64,000 nt of DNA, taken from assembly GCA_002071445.1 (NCBI GenBank), contig MWFE01000010.1, positions 62,001 through 126,000 on the forward strand, given 5' to 3'. Position numbers and translations under genes: made by a program. Below the pieces are notes generated by a model. The model was not told the DNA's origin. It did not search any database and worked only from the letters and a program-made list of their open reading frames with translations. Shown here one piece after another: positions 44,430-53,432 of the stretch (position 1 is its first letter; the number at the start of each line of letters is the position of its first letter). The stretch is from Bacteroidetes bacterium ADurb.Bin008 (GTDB lineage: Bacteria; Bacteroidota; Bacteroidia; Bacteroidales; Tenuifilaceae).

Positions 44430-45647
44430 ATGGGTCGTTTATCCTCGTCAACTAAATTCCCTTATGCCAAGGGGCTTTTGCCTCAGGAAGAAAAATTGGA
44501 AATAGGTAAGCAAACCCAGAGGCTGGTAATTGGCATACCGGCCGAAGCCGACAAAACTGAAAGTAGGATTCCTCTCACCCCCGAGGCTGTTGAGATTCTT
44601 GTGAATCAGGGGCATCAAATCATCATTGAGAAGGATGCCGGAAAGAAGGCAAACTATACCGATCATCAGTATAGCGAGAAGGGGGGAGAGATTGTTCAAA
44701 CCGCCGGAGAGGTGTATAAAAGCCAGATTGTACTTAAAATTGCACCGCTACTTCCCGGTGAAATAGAGATGCTTACCGATAATCAGGTGGTTATCTCGTC
44801 GCTGCATTTAACCGATTCGGTGGGCAAAAATCTTCGAGACATGATGAAGAAAAAGGCAACTGCACTCGCTTTCGAAAGCATTCGCGACCAGGACGGAGCC
44901 TATCCTGTGGTTAGAGCCATGAGTTCAATTGCCGGGAGTACATCCATTCTGGTGGCCGCCGAGTATCTTAGCAACGTGAATAAGGGCAAGGGCGTGATGC
45001 TTGGCGGGATTTCGGGGATAACCCCCACCGAAGTGGTAATACTGGGAGCCAGTACAGCAGGCGAGTTTGCCGCACGTGCAGCGCTTGGACTGGGGGCCAG
45101 CGTTAAAATCTTCGATGATTCCATTAAAAGGTTAATGGAACTTCAGGATATTTTAGGTCAACGGTTATACACATCAATCTTTCACCAACAAGTGCTCGAA
45201 AGGGTGCTGAAAACTGCCGATGTGGTGATAGGCACCATTCTGCCTGAGGAGACAAAGGGCCCCATTGTGATCTCCGAAGATCAGGTAAAGCTGATGAAAC
45301 GTGGTTCGGTTATCGTTGATTTGAGCATTGATAGGGGAGGATGTTTCGAAACATCGGAAGTGCGCAATCATGATGACCCCGCATTTGAAAAACACGGAGT
45401 TATCCATTACTGCGTTCCCAATATAACGGCACGGGTTGCACGCACTTCTTCCATTGCCATCAGCAATGTTTTTGCTCCTCTGCTTTCCGAAATAGGCGAT
45501 GCCGGAGGCATAAAACAGTACCTGAAAGAGGATGCAGGCCTGCGACATGGGGTATATATTTACAATGGGATACTGACCAACAGCTATTTGGGAAGCCTTT
45601 ACGGAATTCCTTCAAGGGACATTAACCTGTTGATGGCAGCATTTTAA
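44430..45647 (+). CDS. ald: Alanine dehydrogenase
   Basis: A 405-residue NAD-dependent alanine dehydrogenase of the AlaDh/PNT family, converting L-alanine to pyruvate and ammonia or the reverse. The N-domain has IGIPAEADKTESRIPLTPEAV with the conserved Arg and Pro, then HLTDSVGKNLRDMMKKKATALAFESI. The NAD-binding fold reads VVILGASTAGEFAARAALGLGASVKIFDD, and SSIAGSTSILVAAEYL and RVARTSSIAISNVFAPLL complete it. It is about 35 residues longer than Bacillus Ald, with a short Lys-rich N-terminal extension. ATG 44430 is the start; a TTG four codons earlier is less likely. It lies behind porX-tsaE and may have its own promoter. Confidence 0.88.
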   Translation: MGRLSSSTKFPYAKGLLPQEEKLEIGKQTQRLVIGIPAEADKTESRIPLTPEAVEILVNQGHQIIIEKDAGKKANYTDHQYSEKGGEIVQTAGEVYKSQIVLKIAPLLPGEIEMLTDNQVVISSLHLTDSVGKNLRDMMKKKATALAFESIRDQDGAYPVVRAMSSIAGSTSILVAAEYLSNVNKGKGVMLGGISGITPTEVVILGASTAGEFAARAALGLGASVKIFDDSIKRLMELQDILGQRLYTSIFHQQVLERVLKTADVVIGTILPEETKGPIVISEDQVKLMKRGSVIVDLSIDRGGCFETSEVRNHDDPAFEKHGVIHYCVPNITARVARTSSIAISNVFAPLLSEIGDAGGIKQYLKEDAGLRHGVYIYNGILTNSYLGSLYGIPSRDINLLMAAF

Positions 45648-45648
45648 C

Positions 45649-46446
45649 CTACTGTGGTACAAAAAGGTAGGTGATACTTCCCTTTTGTCGGGAACCGCTT
45701 TTATTGCTTTTGTAAAAATAGCTGGCAAGCGCAGCTTCAATGGCTGCAGAATTCATACATTGATCCTGTACAGAATTGGCCATGTCGATGGTGGCCTTGT
45801 CCACTTTACCGTTGTCAAGCACCTCAATGTCCACAACTACCCTGCCGCCCAGTTCGCACTTGTACGATGGCACGGGAAGATATCTGGCCTTGCGCCCTTC
45901 AAGGTAGTAGCTTATTACCGTAGGCCCTTTTATTTGCCCCTCGTCAATGGGCTCTATGGTTTTATCCTCAACATTGGGGATGTCAGGTTCATCAATCCCT
46001 TGCGATTCATCCCACAGCTCACGGTTACGTTGCATCTGTTCACGAATCCTTTGTGCCTCCTGATAGAGTTTATCCGCATCGATACGTTTTTCATCAGACA
46101 ATCCGGGATTAAGGTCTTCTTTGGTTGCGTCCTGAGCAATATTCTGAATGGCCTCGTATTCGTACTGCGGAACCAAGGCATCCCTTGGCAGAAGTGGCTC
46201 GGGCTCCGGCTCTTCTTTTTCGGGGTGTATTTCATATTCCCTGTCAAAATCGATAAGAGCTACGGATTCGTACAGGTACGATTTATTCCTCATTTCGAAG
46301 GAGAGAAGAGCGGTTAGGGCAACCATATTCAGCAGAATGGTACCAAGAATACCCACTTTATGCTTTCCCCACAGGGTGAAAAAGGCATTCGCTATCCTTT
46401 CGAGCCATCGCTCAAAGCGGGTTGAAGTATAGTGGGTTTCGTCCAT
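45649..46446 (-). CDS. TonB-family energy transducer protein
   Basis: A 265-residue protein of the TonB type. One membrane helix (about residues 31-50) follows a basic-acidic cytoplasmic start, then an acidic, Glu/Pro-rich periplasmic stretch (EIHPEKEEPEPEPLLPRDAL) and a long charged helix, and a C-terminal TonB domain (about residues 190-265) with RYLPVPSYKCELGGRVVVDIEVLDNGKVDKATI and an ending GSITYLFVPQ. It would carry proton-motive energy from ExbB/ExbD to outer-membrane receptors such as the one at 6988-10275; exbB and exbD are not in the window. Gene ends are 1 base apart from ald (convergent). A -7 box TATTTTTG is at 46470-46477. Confidence 0.9.
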   Translation of the reverse strand: MDETHYTSTRFERWLERIANAFFTLWGKHKVGILGTILLNMVALTALLSFEMRNKSYLYESVALIDFDREYEIHPEKEEPEPEPLLPRDALVPQYEYEAIQNIAQDATKEDLNPGLSDEKRIDADKLYQEAQRIREQMQRNRELWDESQGIDEPDIPNVEDKTIEPIDEGQIKGPTVISYYLEGRKARYLPVPSYKCELGGRVVVDIEVLDNGKVDKATIDMANSVQDQCMNSAAIEAALASYFYKSNKSGSRQKGSITYLFVPQ

Positions 46447-46469
46447 ACAATGCTTGCAGCAAACAATAA

Positions 46470-46477
46470 CAAAAATA
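46470..46477 (-). promoter_or_regulatory. Putative -7 box of the TonB-family gene
   Basis: TATTTTTG on the minus strand matches TAnnTTTG and lies 23 bases before the ATG at 46446. Confidence 0.45.
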
Positions 46478-46598
46478 CAAACTTTCGCTTCAAATCGCTG
46501 CCATTTTTTTGAACGGCTGAAAGGCTTTGCGAATAAGAGTTTGCTGGCTTTTGGTAAATATTTTAAATCCGCTAACGATATTTTTCCCTAAAATCACC

Positions 46599-46606
46599 TA
46601 TCTTTG
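46599..46606 (+). promoter_or_regulatory. -7 promoter box of metK
   Basis: TATCTTTG, an exact TAnnTTTG match. A transcript from it would begin near 46613, right at the 5' stem of the candidate riboswitch. Confidence 0.55.
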
Positions 46607-46611
46607 CCGTG

Positions 46612-46668
46612 TCAAGAGTGGAAAAATTTGATTGATTGCAACCACGATAAAAAATGCTAAAACAGTAT
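46612..46668 (+). promoter_or_regulatory. Candidate SAM-II riboswitch upstream of metK
   Basis: The start of the metK leader matches the SAM-II aptamer layout by eye: a 5' stem GTGG (46618-46621) pairs with CCAC (46642-46645); the loop between them ends in ATTGCAA; then GATAAA and GCTAAAA follow in the order and near-spacing of the metX-type SAM-II element, where they form the pseudoknot and bind S-adenosylmethionine. The aptamer begins within a few bases of the predicted transcript start. SAM-II elements are known from Bacteroidota and alphaproteobacteria in front of methionine and SAM genes. The 3' expression part is unclear: about 60 bases separate it from the ATG. Covariance was not tested. 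Confidence 0.6.
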
Positions 46669-46729
46669 TTTATCTTACCAATCTTCAATACTTCCCCGAC
46701 TTTTTTAAAAACTTTAAAAAAATAAAGTA

Positions 46730-47986
46730 ATGGGATATTTATTTACTTCCGAGAGCGTTTCCGAGGGGCATCCCGATAAGGTGGCTGACCAGATTGCCGA
46801 TGCTCTTCTCGATGAGTTTCTCCGTCAAGACCCCGAGTCGAAGGTGGCTTGCGAAATTTTGGTAACCACGGGCTTAGCCGTTCTTAGCGGCGAAGTGCGA
46901 ACCACGGCTTACGTTGATGTGCAGCAGGTGGCCCGCGAAGTGGTTAAACGCATAGGTTACACCAAGTCGGAGTATATGTTCGATGGCGATAGCTGTGGCG
47001 TGATTTCATCCATTCACGAGCAATCGCCTGATATTAACCGTGGGGTAGTACGCCAGAGCGAGGAGGAGCAAGGTGCCGGCGATCAGGGAATGATGTTTGG
47101 CTATGCCTGCCGCGAAACCGACGACTACATGCCTTTGGCAATCGTGCTATCGCACATTCTGCTCATGGAGCTGGCCAAAATTCGCCGCGAGGGGAAGCAG
47201 ATGACCTATCTGCGCCCCGATTCCAAGAGCCAGGTTACCATTGAATACGATGACAACGGGCAACCCCTTCGCATACACACTATTGTCATTTCTACTCAGC
47301 ATGATGAGTTTGATACCGATGAGCGCATGCAGCAAATCATAAGGGATGATATTGAGAAAATTCTCATCCCCCGAGTAAAGAATCGCTTGCCCGAGCGGGT
47401 TCAGAAATTGTGTAAAGGCGATCATAATTTACTGGTTAACCCCACCGGAAAGTTTGTGATTGGCGGCCCTCACGGCGATACGGGGTTGACGGGGCGGAAA
47501 TTGATAGTTGATACCTACGGCGGCAAAGGGGCCCATGGGGGCGGCTCTTTCTCAGGGAAAGACCCCTCAAAGGTTGACCGTTCAGCCTCGTATGCAGCAA
47601 GGCACATTGCCAAAAATTTAGTGGCAGCAGGGGTTGCCGACGAGGTGCTTGTGCAGCTGGCATACGCCATTGGGGTGCCCAATCCGGTTAGTATTTTTGT
47701 AAATACATATGGAACTTCCAGGGTTAAACAATCCGATGCTGAGATAGCGCGGATGGTGGGTAAGATTTTTGATTTGCGCCCTGGAATGATTATTAAAAGG
47801 CTGGGATTGAAAAACCCAATTTACTCTGTAACTGCTGCCTATGGCCATTTCGGTCGCGATTACTTTAAAGCCACCGTTAAAATGGGAGGAGGGAATGGCG
47901 GTAACACCTACGAAAAGGAGGTTGAGTTTTTCACATGGGAAAAGCTTGATTACGTTGAAAAAATAAAGGCAGAATTTAACCTTTAA
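46730..47986 (+). CDS. metK: S-adenosylmethionine synthetase
   Basis: A 418-residue methionine adenosyltransferase that makes S-adenosylmethionine from methionine and ATP. Motifs: [21 protein letters not shown] (methionine and Mg2+ site), [12 protein letters not shown] (ATP site), and [20 protein letters not shown] (P-loop-like), all intact; the central insertion is about 20 residues longer than in E. coli, as in other Bacteroidota. It feeds the radical SAM and other SAM enzymes. The gene follows a candidate SAM-II riboswitch and is closed by a strong terminator, so it is probably monocistronic and under feedback by its own product. Identity firm. Confidence 0.97.
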   Translation: MGYLFTSESVSEGHPDKVADQIADALLDEFLRQDPESKVACEILVTTGLAVLSGEVRTTAYVDVQQVAREVVKRIGYTKSEYMFDGDSCGVISSIHEQSPDINRGVVRQSEEEQGAGDQGMMFGYACRETDDYMPLAIVLSHILLMELAKIRREGKQMTYLRPDSKSQVTIEYDDNGQPLRIHTIVISTQHDEFDTDERMQQIIRDDIEKILIPRVKNRLPERVQKLCKGDHNLLVNPTGKFVIGGPHGDTGLTGRKLIVDTYGGKGAHGGGSFSGKDPSKVDRSASYAARHIAKNLVAAGVADEVLVQLAYAIGVPNPVSIFVNTYGTSRVKQSDAEIARMVGKIFDLRPGMIIKRLGLKNPIYSVTAAYGHFGRDYFKATVKMGGGNGGNTYEKEVEFFTWEKLDYVEKIKAEFNL

Positions 47987-48071
47987 CAAGCACTCCCTAC
48001 ATTTCAACTCAGCTGCAAAATCCATAGCAGCCACCTTTTGCTTGCGTCTGGTTGAGGCTGAAAACAAATAT

Positions 48072-48105
48072 AAAAACCGATTGGGGACTCCCATTCGGTT
48101 TTTTA
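48072..48105 (+). terminator. Terminator of metK
   Basis: AAAAACCGA-TTGGG pairs with CCCA-TTCGGTTTTT (one mismatch, loop GACT), with a T-run; 85 bases after the stop. Confidence 0.85.
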
Positions 48106-48121
48106 TTTTTGCATATTCTGC

Positions 48122-48129
48122 TAACTTTG
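48122..48129 (+). promoter_or_regulatory. -7 promoter box of the propeller-like protein gene
   Basis: TAACTTTG, an exact TAnnTTTG match, 41 bases before the ATG at 48171 and directly behind the metK terminator. Confidence 0.5.
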
Positions 48130-48170
48130 CCACCGTCCCGTTCAGGGTAAAAATTGAAAACATTGCACCA

Positions 48171-50948
48171 ATGTTTCGAAAAAAGGCAACCATCTCTCTA
48201 ATTGCGCTGCTAATCGTTGCGGGAATCGTTATCCTGTTTTTTCGGCCATTTCGCAGCGGGAAAAACAGCTCCGAGGCAATTTATGCCATTCCAATCGATG
48301 CAGCATTTGTGGTAAAAATCGACCCTTTTGAGCAGTTGCATACGCAGCTACACCAGGGCAATGATTTTTGGAAAACCATGAAAGATCTTAAGGTGATGGG
48401 TGGCGTTTCCCGTTTTTTTACCATGGTTGACTCCCTTAGTGGCAGGTCGGCACTATTTAACCGAATGGTAGCGGAAAATCAGGTGTTTGTATCGGCTCAC
48501 ACCGTAGGCAATGGCAGGGGCGAACTGTTTTTTGCAACCAATTTACCCGAAAGGGTGCGCCCCTCAGACATTTGGAGTATGATTTCCGATATCTACGGGA
48601 CCATGCGAACTGTTGACGAAAAGGAGTACAATGGCGTTTCAATTTTCACATTTTCAAAGGGAGAAAAACAGGCTGACAGCAACCTCTCCATTACTGTACA
48701 TCGGGGGGTTATTATGGCAAGCCGTTCAATGCTGCTGGTTGAATCGGCCATTGGGCAGCTGGAAAGCGGGATATCCCTGCTTAACGATCCCTCTTTTACC
48801 GATGTTTTAAAAACGGCAGGTACACGGGTTGTGGCAAATGTGCTGGTAAACCATAATCGGTTGCCCTTATTCTTCAATCGTTATATCCACCCTAACAACA
48901 GTAAGAGTTTCAAAAGGTTATCGAGACTTGGCCGATGGAGCGAGTTGGATTTGACCATCAGGAACGATTTCTTTTTTCTGAATGGCTTCGGGCAGGTTAG
49001 CGATACACTCAATACCTACTACAACCTGCTGTCAAAGCAAAAGCCGGTTACCATGACTGTTGCCGATGTATTGCCTGCACAAACCGCGGCATTTGTTTAC
49101 TTAGGCATATCGGATATCAATGCTTACCTCTCGTCATATTGTAATTACCTCGATGGGTATGGGCTATTGCGGGAGTACAATCAGACGCTGTCGCGGGAGT
49201 CGAAGAGTGCTGAAGTGGACCTGACCGGCTTGTATAAGGCATTTTATGGGAAAGAATTGGCACTGGCCTTTATTCCCTTCGAGGGGTTGTCCATTTCCGA
49301 TTGCTGGTTTGTAGTGGTTAATACCAAGGGGCAAAGTCTGGCCAATCAGGAGTTGCAGGGAGCTCTTGCAAATTATGCCCGAAGACACGGGCAGAATCTT
49401 TCCGCTTTCACCAAGGTCTTTGCCATCGACAGGGAAAAATCGGTGAACATATACCGATTCCCCATAAGTGGAATGCACAAAGCCCTTTTTGGAAACCTTT
49501 TTGCTCCGGCAAATGATCAGTACTACACCTTTATCGACTCCTACGCCATTTTTGGTTCTTCTGTCGAGTCGCTCTCACGTTTTATCCTTGCCAATATTCA
49601 CAACAAGCAGCTTTCGAACGAGGGCAGTTTTAAAAAGTTCTCCGAAGGCTTGGCCAAAGAGTCCAATTTCACCGCTTTTATCAATCCGGGTAAGGCCGAA
49701 ACCCTTTATGAGCAATTGCTGTCATCGCAAGCCGTTTCCGGCATACTGTCGCAAATGGAGGTGCTCCGTAAAGTTCAGGGGATGGGAATTCAGCTGACCG
49801 GAGGGCGCGGAATGATTTTCAACAATATCTATGCAAGCTATTCCCCCGTTTCTACTGATGCCCCTCAGACAGTTTGGGAAACCAAACTCGACACCGCTTT
49901 TACCATGAAGCCGCAGCTGGTTATCAATCACAATACCCAACAACGCGAAATATTTGTTCAGGATGGGCGGAACAATATCTACTTGATTAACAACGTGGGA
50001 AGAGTGCTTTGGAAACGCCCTTTGCAAGAAATGATCAACGGCGAGGTGCATCAGGTTGATATTTTCAGGAACGGTAAGTTGCAGTTCCTTTTCAGCTCTA
50101 AAAATTTCTTATACCTTGTGGATAGAAACGGGAACAACGTGGAGGGTTTCCCGGTTAAGTTGCTGTCGCCAGCCACCAATCCCGTTGCAGTTTTCGATTA
50201 CGAAGGTAACCGCGATTACCGGTTTTTCATTGCCGGAGAGGATAGGAAGATTTATGCCTACGATCGCAACGGCAATGTTGTAACAGGTTGGGATTTCGAC
50301 AGATCCGAAAAAATTGTAAAAAAGCCGCTCCAGCATTTCAGAGTAGCCGGGCGCGACTATATCGTTTTTGCCGATGAGAACAGGCCCTATATTTTAGACA
50401 GGAGAGGGAGCGAGAGGGTTAAGCCCGGTCGGTTCTTCTCGCAGGCTCCCAATAGCACATTTACTTTAGACGACAGTTCGCCGGGAGCATCGCCTCGACT
50501 TGTGACCACCGATAGTCTTGGTATTGTACGATTCGTTTACCTCAATGGCAAGGTGGAAGATCTGACTTTGAAAAAGGTATCCTCTAATCACGTTTTCGAT
50601 TACCTGGATATCAATGGCGATGGACGGAAAGATTTTACTTTTCTCGATGGCAATCATCTGTACGTTTACCAAAATAATCGGAAGGAACTCTTTTCATACA
50701 AATTCCCATGCTCGCCAAATTCTCAGATTATTTACTTCCATTTTGGGGCCAAAGATCGAAAGTTAGGAATTATGTGCCCCGAGAGTTCGGAAATTTTCCT
50801 TATTAACGGCAATGGAAGTTTATACAGGGGATTCCCCCTGAAAGGCTCAACGCCATTCAGCATTGGCCAATTCCCCAACACCCGCACAACCTTTAACCTT
50901 ATCGTGGGATCGCAGTCGGGATTCGTGTTAAACTATGCTGTTCAGTAG
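48171..50948 (+). CDS. Membrane-anchored periplasmic protein with beta-propeller-like C-terminal half
   Basis: A 925-residue protein without a family name I can give with certainty; the N-terminal half recalls DUF3352-type proteins (PIDAAFVVKIDPFEQL, SRSMLLVESAIGQLESG, repeated after about 210 residues as FVYLGISDIN and FGSSVESLSRFIL). One membrane helix (about residues 6-24) anchors it. From about residue 570 the sequence turns into propeller-like repeats with NNIYLINNVGRVLWKRPL, FLYLVDRNGNNVEGFPVKL, KIYAYDRNGNVVTGWDFD, DYLDINGDGRKDFTFLDGN (calcium-type NGDG loop) and FLINGNGSLYRGFPLKG, as in FG-GAP or PQQ-like propellers. It is likely periplasmic. The ATG at 48171 precedes the helix; an in-frame extension from 48042 runs through the metK terminator and is not used. 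Confidence 0.75.
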   Translation: MFRKKATISLIALLIVAGIVILFFRPFRSGKNSSEAIYAIPIDAAFVVKIDPFEQLHTQLHQGNDFWKTMKDLKVMGGVSRFFTMVDSLSGRSALFNRMVAENQVFVSAHTVGNGRGELFFATNLPERVRPSDIWSMISDIYGTMRTVDEKEYNGVSIFTFSKGEKQADSNLSITVHRGVIMASRSMLLVESAIGQLESGISLLNDPSFTDVLKTAGTRVVANVLVNHNRLPLFFNRYIHPNNSKSFKRLSRLGRWSELDLTIRNDFFFLNGFGQVSDTLNTYYNLLSKQKPVTMTVADVLPAQTAAFVYLGISDINAYLSSYCNYLDGYGLLREYNQTLSRESKSAEVDLTGLYKAFYGKELALAFIPFEGLSISDCWFVVVNTKGQSLANQELQGALANYARRHGQNLSAFTKVFAIDREKSVNIYRFPISGMHKALFGNLFAPANDQYYTFIDSYAIFGSSVESLSRFILANIHNKQLSNEGSFKKFSEGLAKESNFTAFINPGKAETLYEQLLSSQAVSGILSQMEVLRKVQGMGIQLTGGRGMIFNNIYASYSPVSTDAPQTVWETKLDTAFTMKPQLVINHNTQQREIFVQDGRNNIYLINNVGRVLWKRPLQEMINGEVHQVDIFRNGKLQFLFSSKNFLYLVDRNGNNVEGFPVKLLSPATNPVAVFDYEGNRDYRFFIAGEDRKIYAYDRNGNVVTGWDFDRSEKIVKKPLQHFRVAGRDYIVFADENRPYILDRRGSERVKPGRFFSQAPNSTFTLDDSSPGASPRLVTTDSLGIVRFVYLNGKVEDLTLKKVSSNHVFDYLDINGDGRKDFTFLDGNHLYVYQNNRKELFSYKFPCSPNSQIIYFHFGAKDRKLGIMCPESSEIFLINGNGSLYRGFPLKGSTPFSIGQFPNTRTTFNLIVGSQSGFVLNYAVQ

Positions 50949-50973
50949 ATTTTAAACTAATTTAGCTGGCGGA

Positions 50974-51006
50974 TTGAAAAGCATTTCAACGGTTGAACTA
51001 TATTTG
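50974..51006 (+). promoter_or_regulatory. Promoter of the DUF4834-gldA pair
   Basis: TTG (50974-50976), 22 bases, then TATATTTG (50999-51006): an exact -7 box with a slightly long but acceptable spacer, 72 bases before the ATG at 51079. Confidence 0.55.
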
Positions 51007-51078
51007 AAATTCGTTGCCATTTTTTAATTGCAGATAGTTGAATAGTAATAATCAGTTATGCCTTTAAAGTCCCTGTAG

Positions 51079-51318
51079 ATGTTGTCTTTCTTTCGATTTA
51101 TACTGATCTTCTTCCTGGTAGTTTATGCCCTTGGGTTGCTCTTCAGGCTGATCCTTCGCTATACCTTTCATCGTATGGGGAAAAAGTTTGGAGGATATGG
51201 AGAGTCCAGGCGAGGGAAGAGCGAAGGTGAAGTGCATATGAGCAGACCACCGGAAAAGGAGAAGATTGTTGACAAGGATGTTGGCGAGTATGTCGATTAC
51301 GAAGAGGTAAAGGAGTAG
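51079..51318 (+). CDS. DUF4834-family small membrane protein
   Basis: A 79-residue protein matching the DUF4834 pattern: an N-terminal membrane helix (residues about 3-26, FFRFILIFFLVVYALGLLFRL), a basic stretch (RYTFHRMGKKFGG), and an acidic tail ending EYVDYEEVKE. Such proteins are common and small in Bacteroidota and have no known function. It lies 75 bases before gldA on the same strand and is probably cotranscribed with it. Reading frame well supported by helix and charge pattern. Confidence 0.8.
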   Translation: MLSFFRFILIFFLVVYALGLLFRLILRYTFHRMGKKFGGYGESRRGKSEGEVHMSRPPEKEKIVDKDVGEYVDYEEVKE

Positions 51319-51393
51319 CCGCACATCAATGGGTTTATGGCAGAACGATGGGGCATTGGATTATATTTAAAAACCGGCAAATAGTTATTTATC

Positions 51394-52323
51394 ATGTCGA
51401 TTGAAGTTAAGAACGTTACAAAACTTTATGGAGAGCAAAAGGCTCTCAACGATGTTTCTTTTTCTATCCCTTCGGGTCAGGTGGTGGGATTTCTTGGCCC
51501 CAACGGGGCAGGGAAGACAACCATGATGAAGGTCATTACGGGTTTCTTAAAGCCCACTTCAGGCGATGTGATGGTAAACGGTATTTCGGTGAGTAACCCC
51601 AATGTGGATTTTCGCAGATCGGTTGGGTACCTTCCTGAGAATAATCCGCTGTATCCTGAAATGTTTGTTAAGGAGTACCTGAATTTTGTGGCCAAGGTGT
51701 ATGGATTGGGGAAAATGGGACCAAAACGGGTGAGAGAACTCGTTGATATTACCGGAATAGGGTATGAGCAGAATAAAAAGATTGGACAACTATCAAAGGG
51801 ATACAGGCAAAGGGTGGGATTGGCTCAGGCATTGCTAAACGAGCCGTCTGTACTTATTCTCGATGAGCCCACCAGCGGTTTAGACCCAAACCAGATTACG
51901 GAAATCCGACGGGTCATTTCCGATGTCGGCAGGGAAAAAACCGTGATGCTTTCAACCCATATCATGCAGGAGGTGGAGGCAGTTTGTAGCAGGGTAATCA
52001 TAATCAACAGGGGTGTTATTGTTGCCGATGATGATACCTCGAAGATTGTGTTGCAGAGTACCGATAGCAGGCAGGATGTGCTTATTGAACTGCTGGAGGA
52101 GGTGAGCGACCCCGAATTCGGTGCCATTCCTAACATATCGCAAGTAACGCGTATTGATGACAAATGGTGGATGTTGAGCTCGCAAGGCGATGAGGATATA
52201 CGACCTGCCATATTCCATCACTGTGCGGAAAAAGGGATTACGATGGTTACATTGAAGCAAAAATCGAGGCAAATGGAGGAGGTGTTTCAATCCCTAACAC
52301 AATCTGAATCAAACTTCAGCTAA
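51394..52323 (+). CDS. gldA: GldA-type ABC transporter ATP-binding protein
   Basis: A 309-residue ABC ATPase. Walker A GPNGAGKTTMMK, the Q-loop region, the signature LSKGYRQRVGLAQAL, Walker B VLILDEPTSGLDP and the His-loop STHIMQEVE are all intact. The C-terminal 90 residues form the extra region of the GldA/DrrA kind, longer than in simple import ATPases. In Flavobacterium GldA works with GldF and GldG and is required for gliding; in non-gliding Bacteroidota the same trio is of unclear role. No permease gene is adjacent, so gldF and gldG must be elsewhere. Assignment to the GldA group rests on length and Bacteroidota context and is likely but not proven. Confidence 0.85.
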   Translation: MSIEVKNVTKLYGEQKALNDVSFSIPSGQVVGFLGPNGAGKTTMMKVITGFLKPTSGDVMVNGISVSNPNVDFRRSVGYLPENNPLYPEMFVKEYLNFVAKVYGLGKMGPKRVRELVDITGIGYEQNKKIGQLSKGYRQRVGLAQALLNEPSVLILDEPTSGLDPNQITEIRRVISDVGREKTVMLSTHIMQEVEAVCSRVIIINRGVIVADDDTSKIVLQSTDSRQDVLIELLEEVSDPEFGAIPNISQVTRIDDKWWMLSSQGDEDIRPAIFHHCAEKGITMVTLKQKSRQMEEVFQSLTQSESNFS

Positions 52324-52450
52324 AAAATTGCCATTATAGCTATTCGGGTTCTACTTTTATGGTAACTTCGCACCTACTTTCTTAAACACACAGGATTTAT
52401 TGAAAACTGCCCATGCAAGGGGCTTGACTACTTAAGCAAAACTTCGTACG

Positions 52451-53413
52451 ATGAAAAGGATAGCAGCCGGTATTGATATGGGTGGTACCAACACCACGGT
52501 TGGACTGGTTACGGAGGGAGGCGAATGTCTCTGCGAGCAATCCTTCCGAACGCATGACAGCGCCAGTTTCAACGACTTTATCTCCAGAGTAGTCACTGTG
52601 GTGAATAATCTGCGTAACGGGTTAGACGGAAGCTTTAGCTTGGTGGGGGCAGGTATCGGTGCACCCAATGGCTCATACATGACGGGCGAGATAGTCAATG
52701 CTCCAAATTTGCGATGGAAGGGTAAACTACCCCTGGGAGCCGGTTTGGCATCGGCATTGGGAGTGCCGGCAATCGTTACCAACGATGCCAACGCAGCCAC
52801 GATGGGCGAATGGTATTTCGGCTCAGCGCAAGGGATGAAAAATTTTGTTTACATCACACTTGGCACCGGATTGGGAAGCGGATTTGTGGTTGACGGCCAG
52901 TTAATGCTTGGGAATGATGGGTTTGCCGGCGAACTGGGACATGTTACAGTTGTCTCTTCTGGGAGGCAGTGTGGATGCGGGAAGCGTGGTTGCTTAGAAA
53001 CCTACGTGTCGGCCCCGGGGCTTCGCCGAACGGCATTCGAACTGCTCGCCAACAGTCTAACCTCCAGTGCTCTGCGATCATATGCCTACGACAGCATTTC
53101 GGCTAAAATAATTGCCGAATACGCAGCCAAAGGCGATCAGGTTGCCATAAAGGCTTTTGAACTTACCGGAGAAATGCTTGGAATGGCATTGGCCAATGTG
53201 GTTGCACTGTTCAACCCCGAAGCCATATTCCTTTTCGGCGGATTGAGTAAGGCTGGTAATTTGCTTTTCGAGCCCACCAAACGTCATATGGAGGAAAATC
53301 TACTATTTGTTTTTCGCAATAGGGTAAAACTATTACCCTCGGGACTGGGTAACAAAAACGCAGCCGTGTTTGGTGCAGCAGCACTGATTTGGAAAGAATT
53401 GGACAAAAAGTGA
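52451..53413 (+). CDS. ROK-family glucokinase-like sugar kinase
   Basis: A 320-residue cytoplasmic sugar kinase of the ROK family, which phosphorylates glucose or a related hexose with ATP. The phosphate loop is GIDMGGTNTTVGLV at the N-terminus, the sugar site lies around NDANAATMGEW with the catalytic Asp, and the ROK zinc motif is GELGHVTVV...CGCGKRGCLE (a CxCGxxGCxE pattern). No helix-turn-helix precedes it, so it is an enzyme and not a repressor. Length and motifs suit ROK glucokinases. It is convergent with the YD-repeat gene (19 bases between stops). Substrate sugar not proven. Confidence 0.93.
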   Translation: MKRIAAGIDMGGTNTTVGLVTEGGECLCEQSFRTHDSASFNDFISRVVTVVNNLRNGLDGSFSLVGAGIGAPNGSYMTGEIVNAPNLRWKGKLPLGAGLASALGVPAIVTNDANAATMGEWYFGSAQGMKNFVYITLGTGLGSGFVVDGQLMLGNDGFAGELGHVTVVSSGRQCGCGKRGCLETYVSAPGLRRTAFELLANSLTSSALRSYAYDSISAKIIAEYAAKGDQVAIKAFELTGEMLGMALANVVALFNPEAIFLFGGLSKAGNLLFEPTKRHMEENLLFVFRNRVKLLPSGLGNKNAAVFGAAALIWKELDKK

Positions 53414-53432
53414 TTAAAGGGGGAGCATCATC

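Noticed and set aside
48042-48170. N-terminal extension of the propeller-like protein
   Set aside because: These 43 codons run through the metK terminator and across the promoter box at 48122, so they should not be translated; the ATG at 48171 starts at the membrane helix.
52432-52800. Minus-strand frame opposite the ROK kinase start
   Set aside because: It overlaps the conserved phosphate loop of the kinase and has no features of its own.
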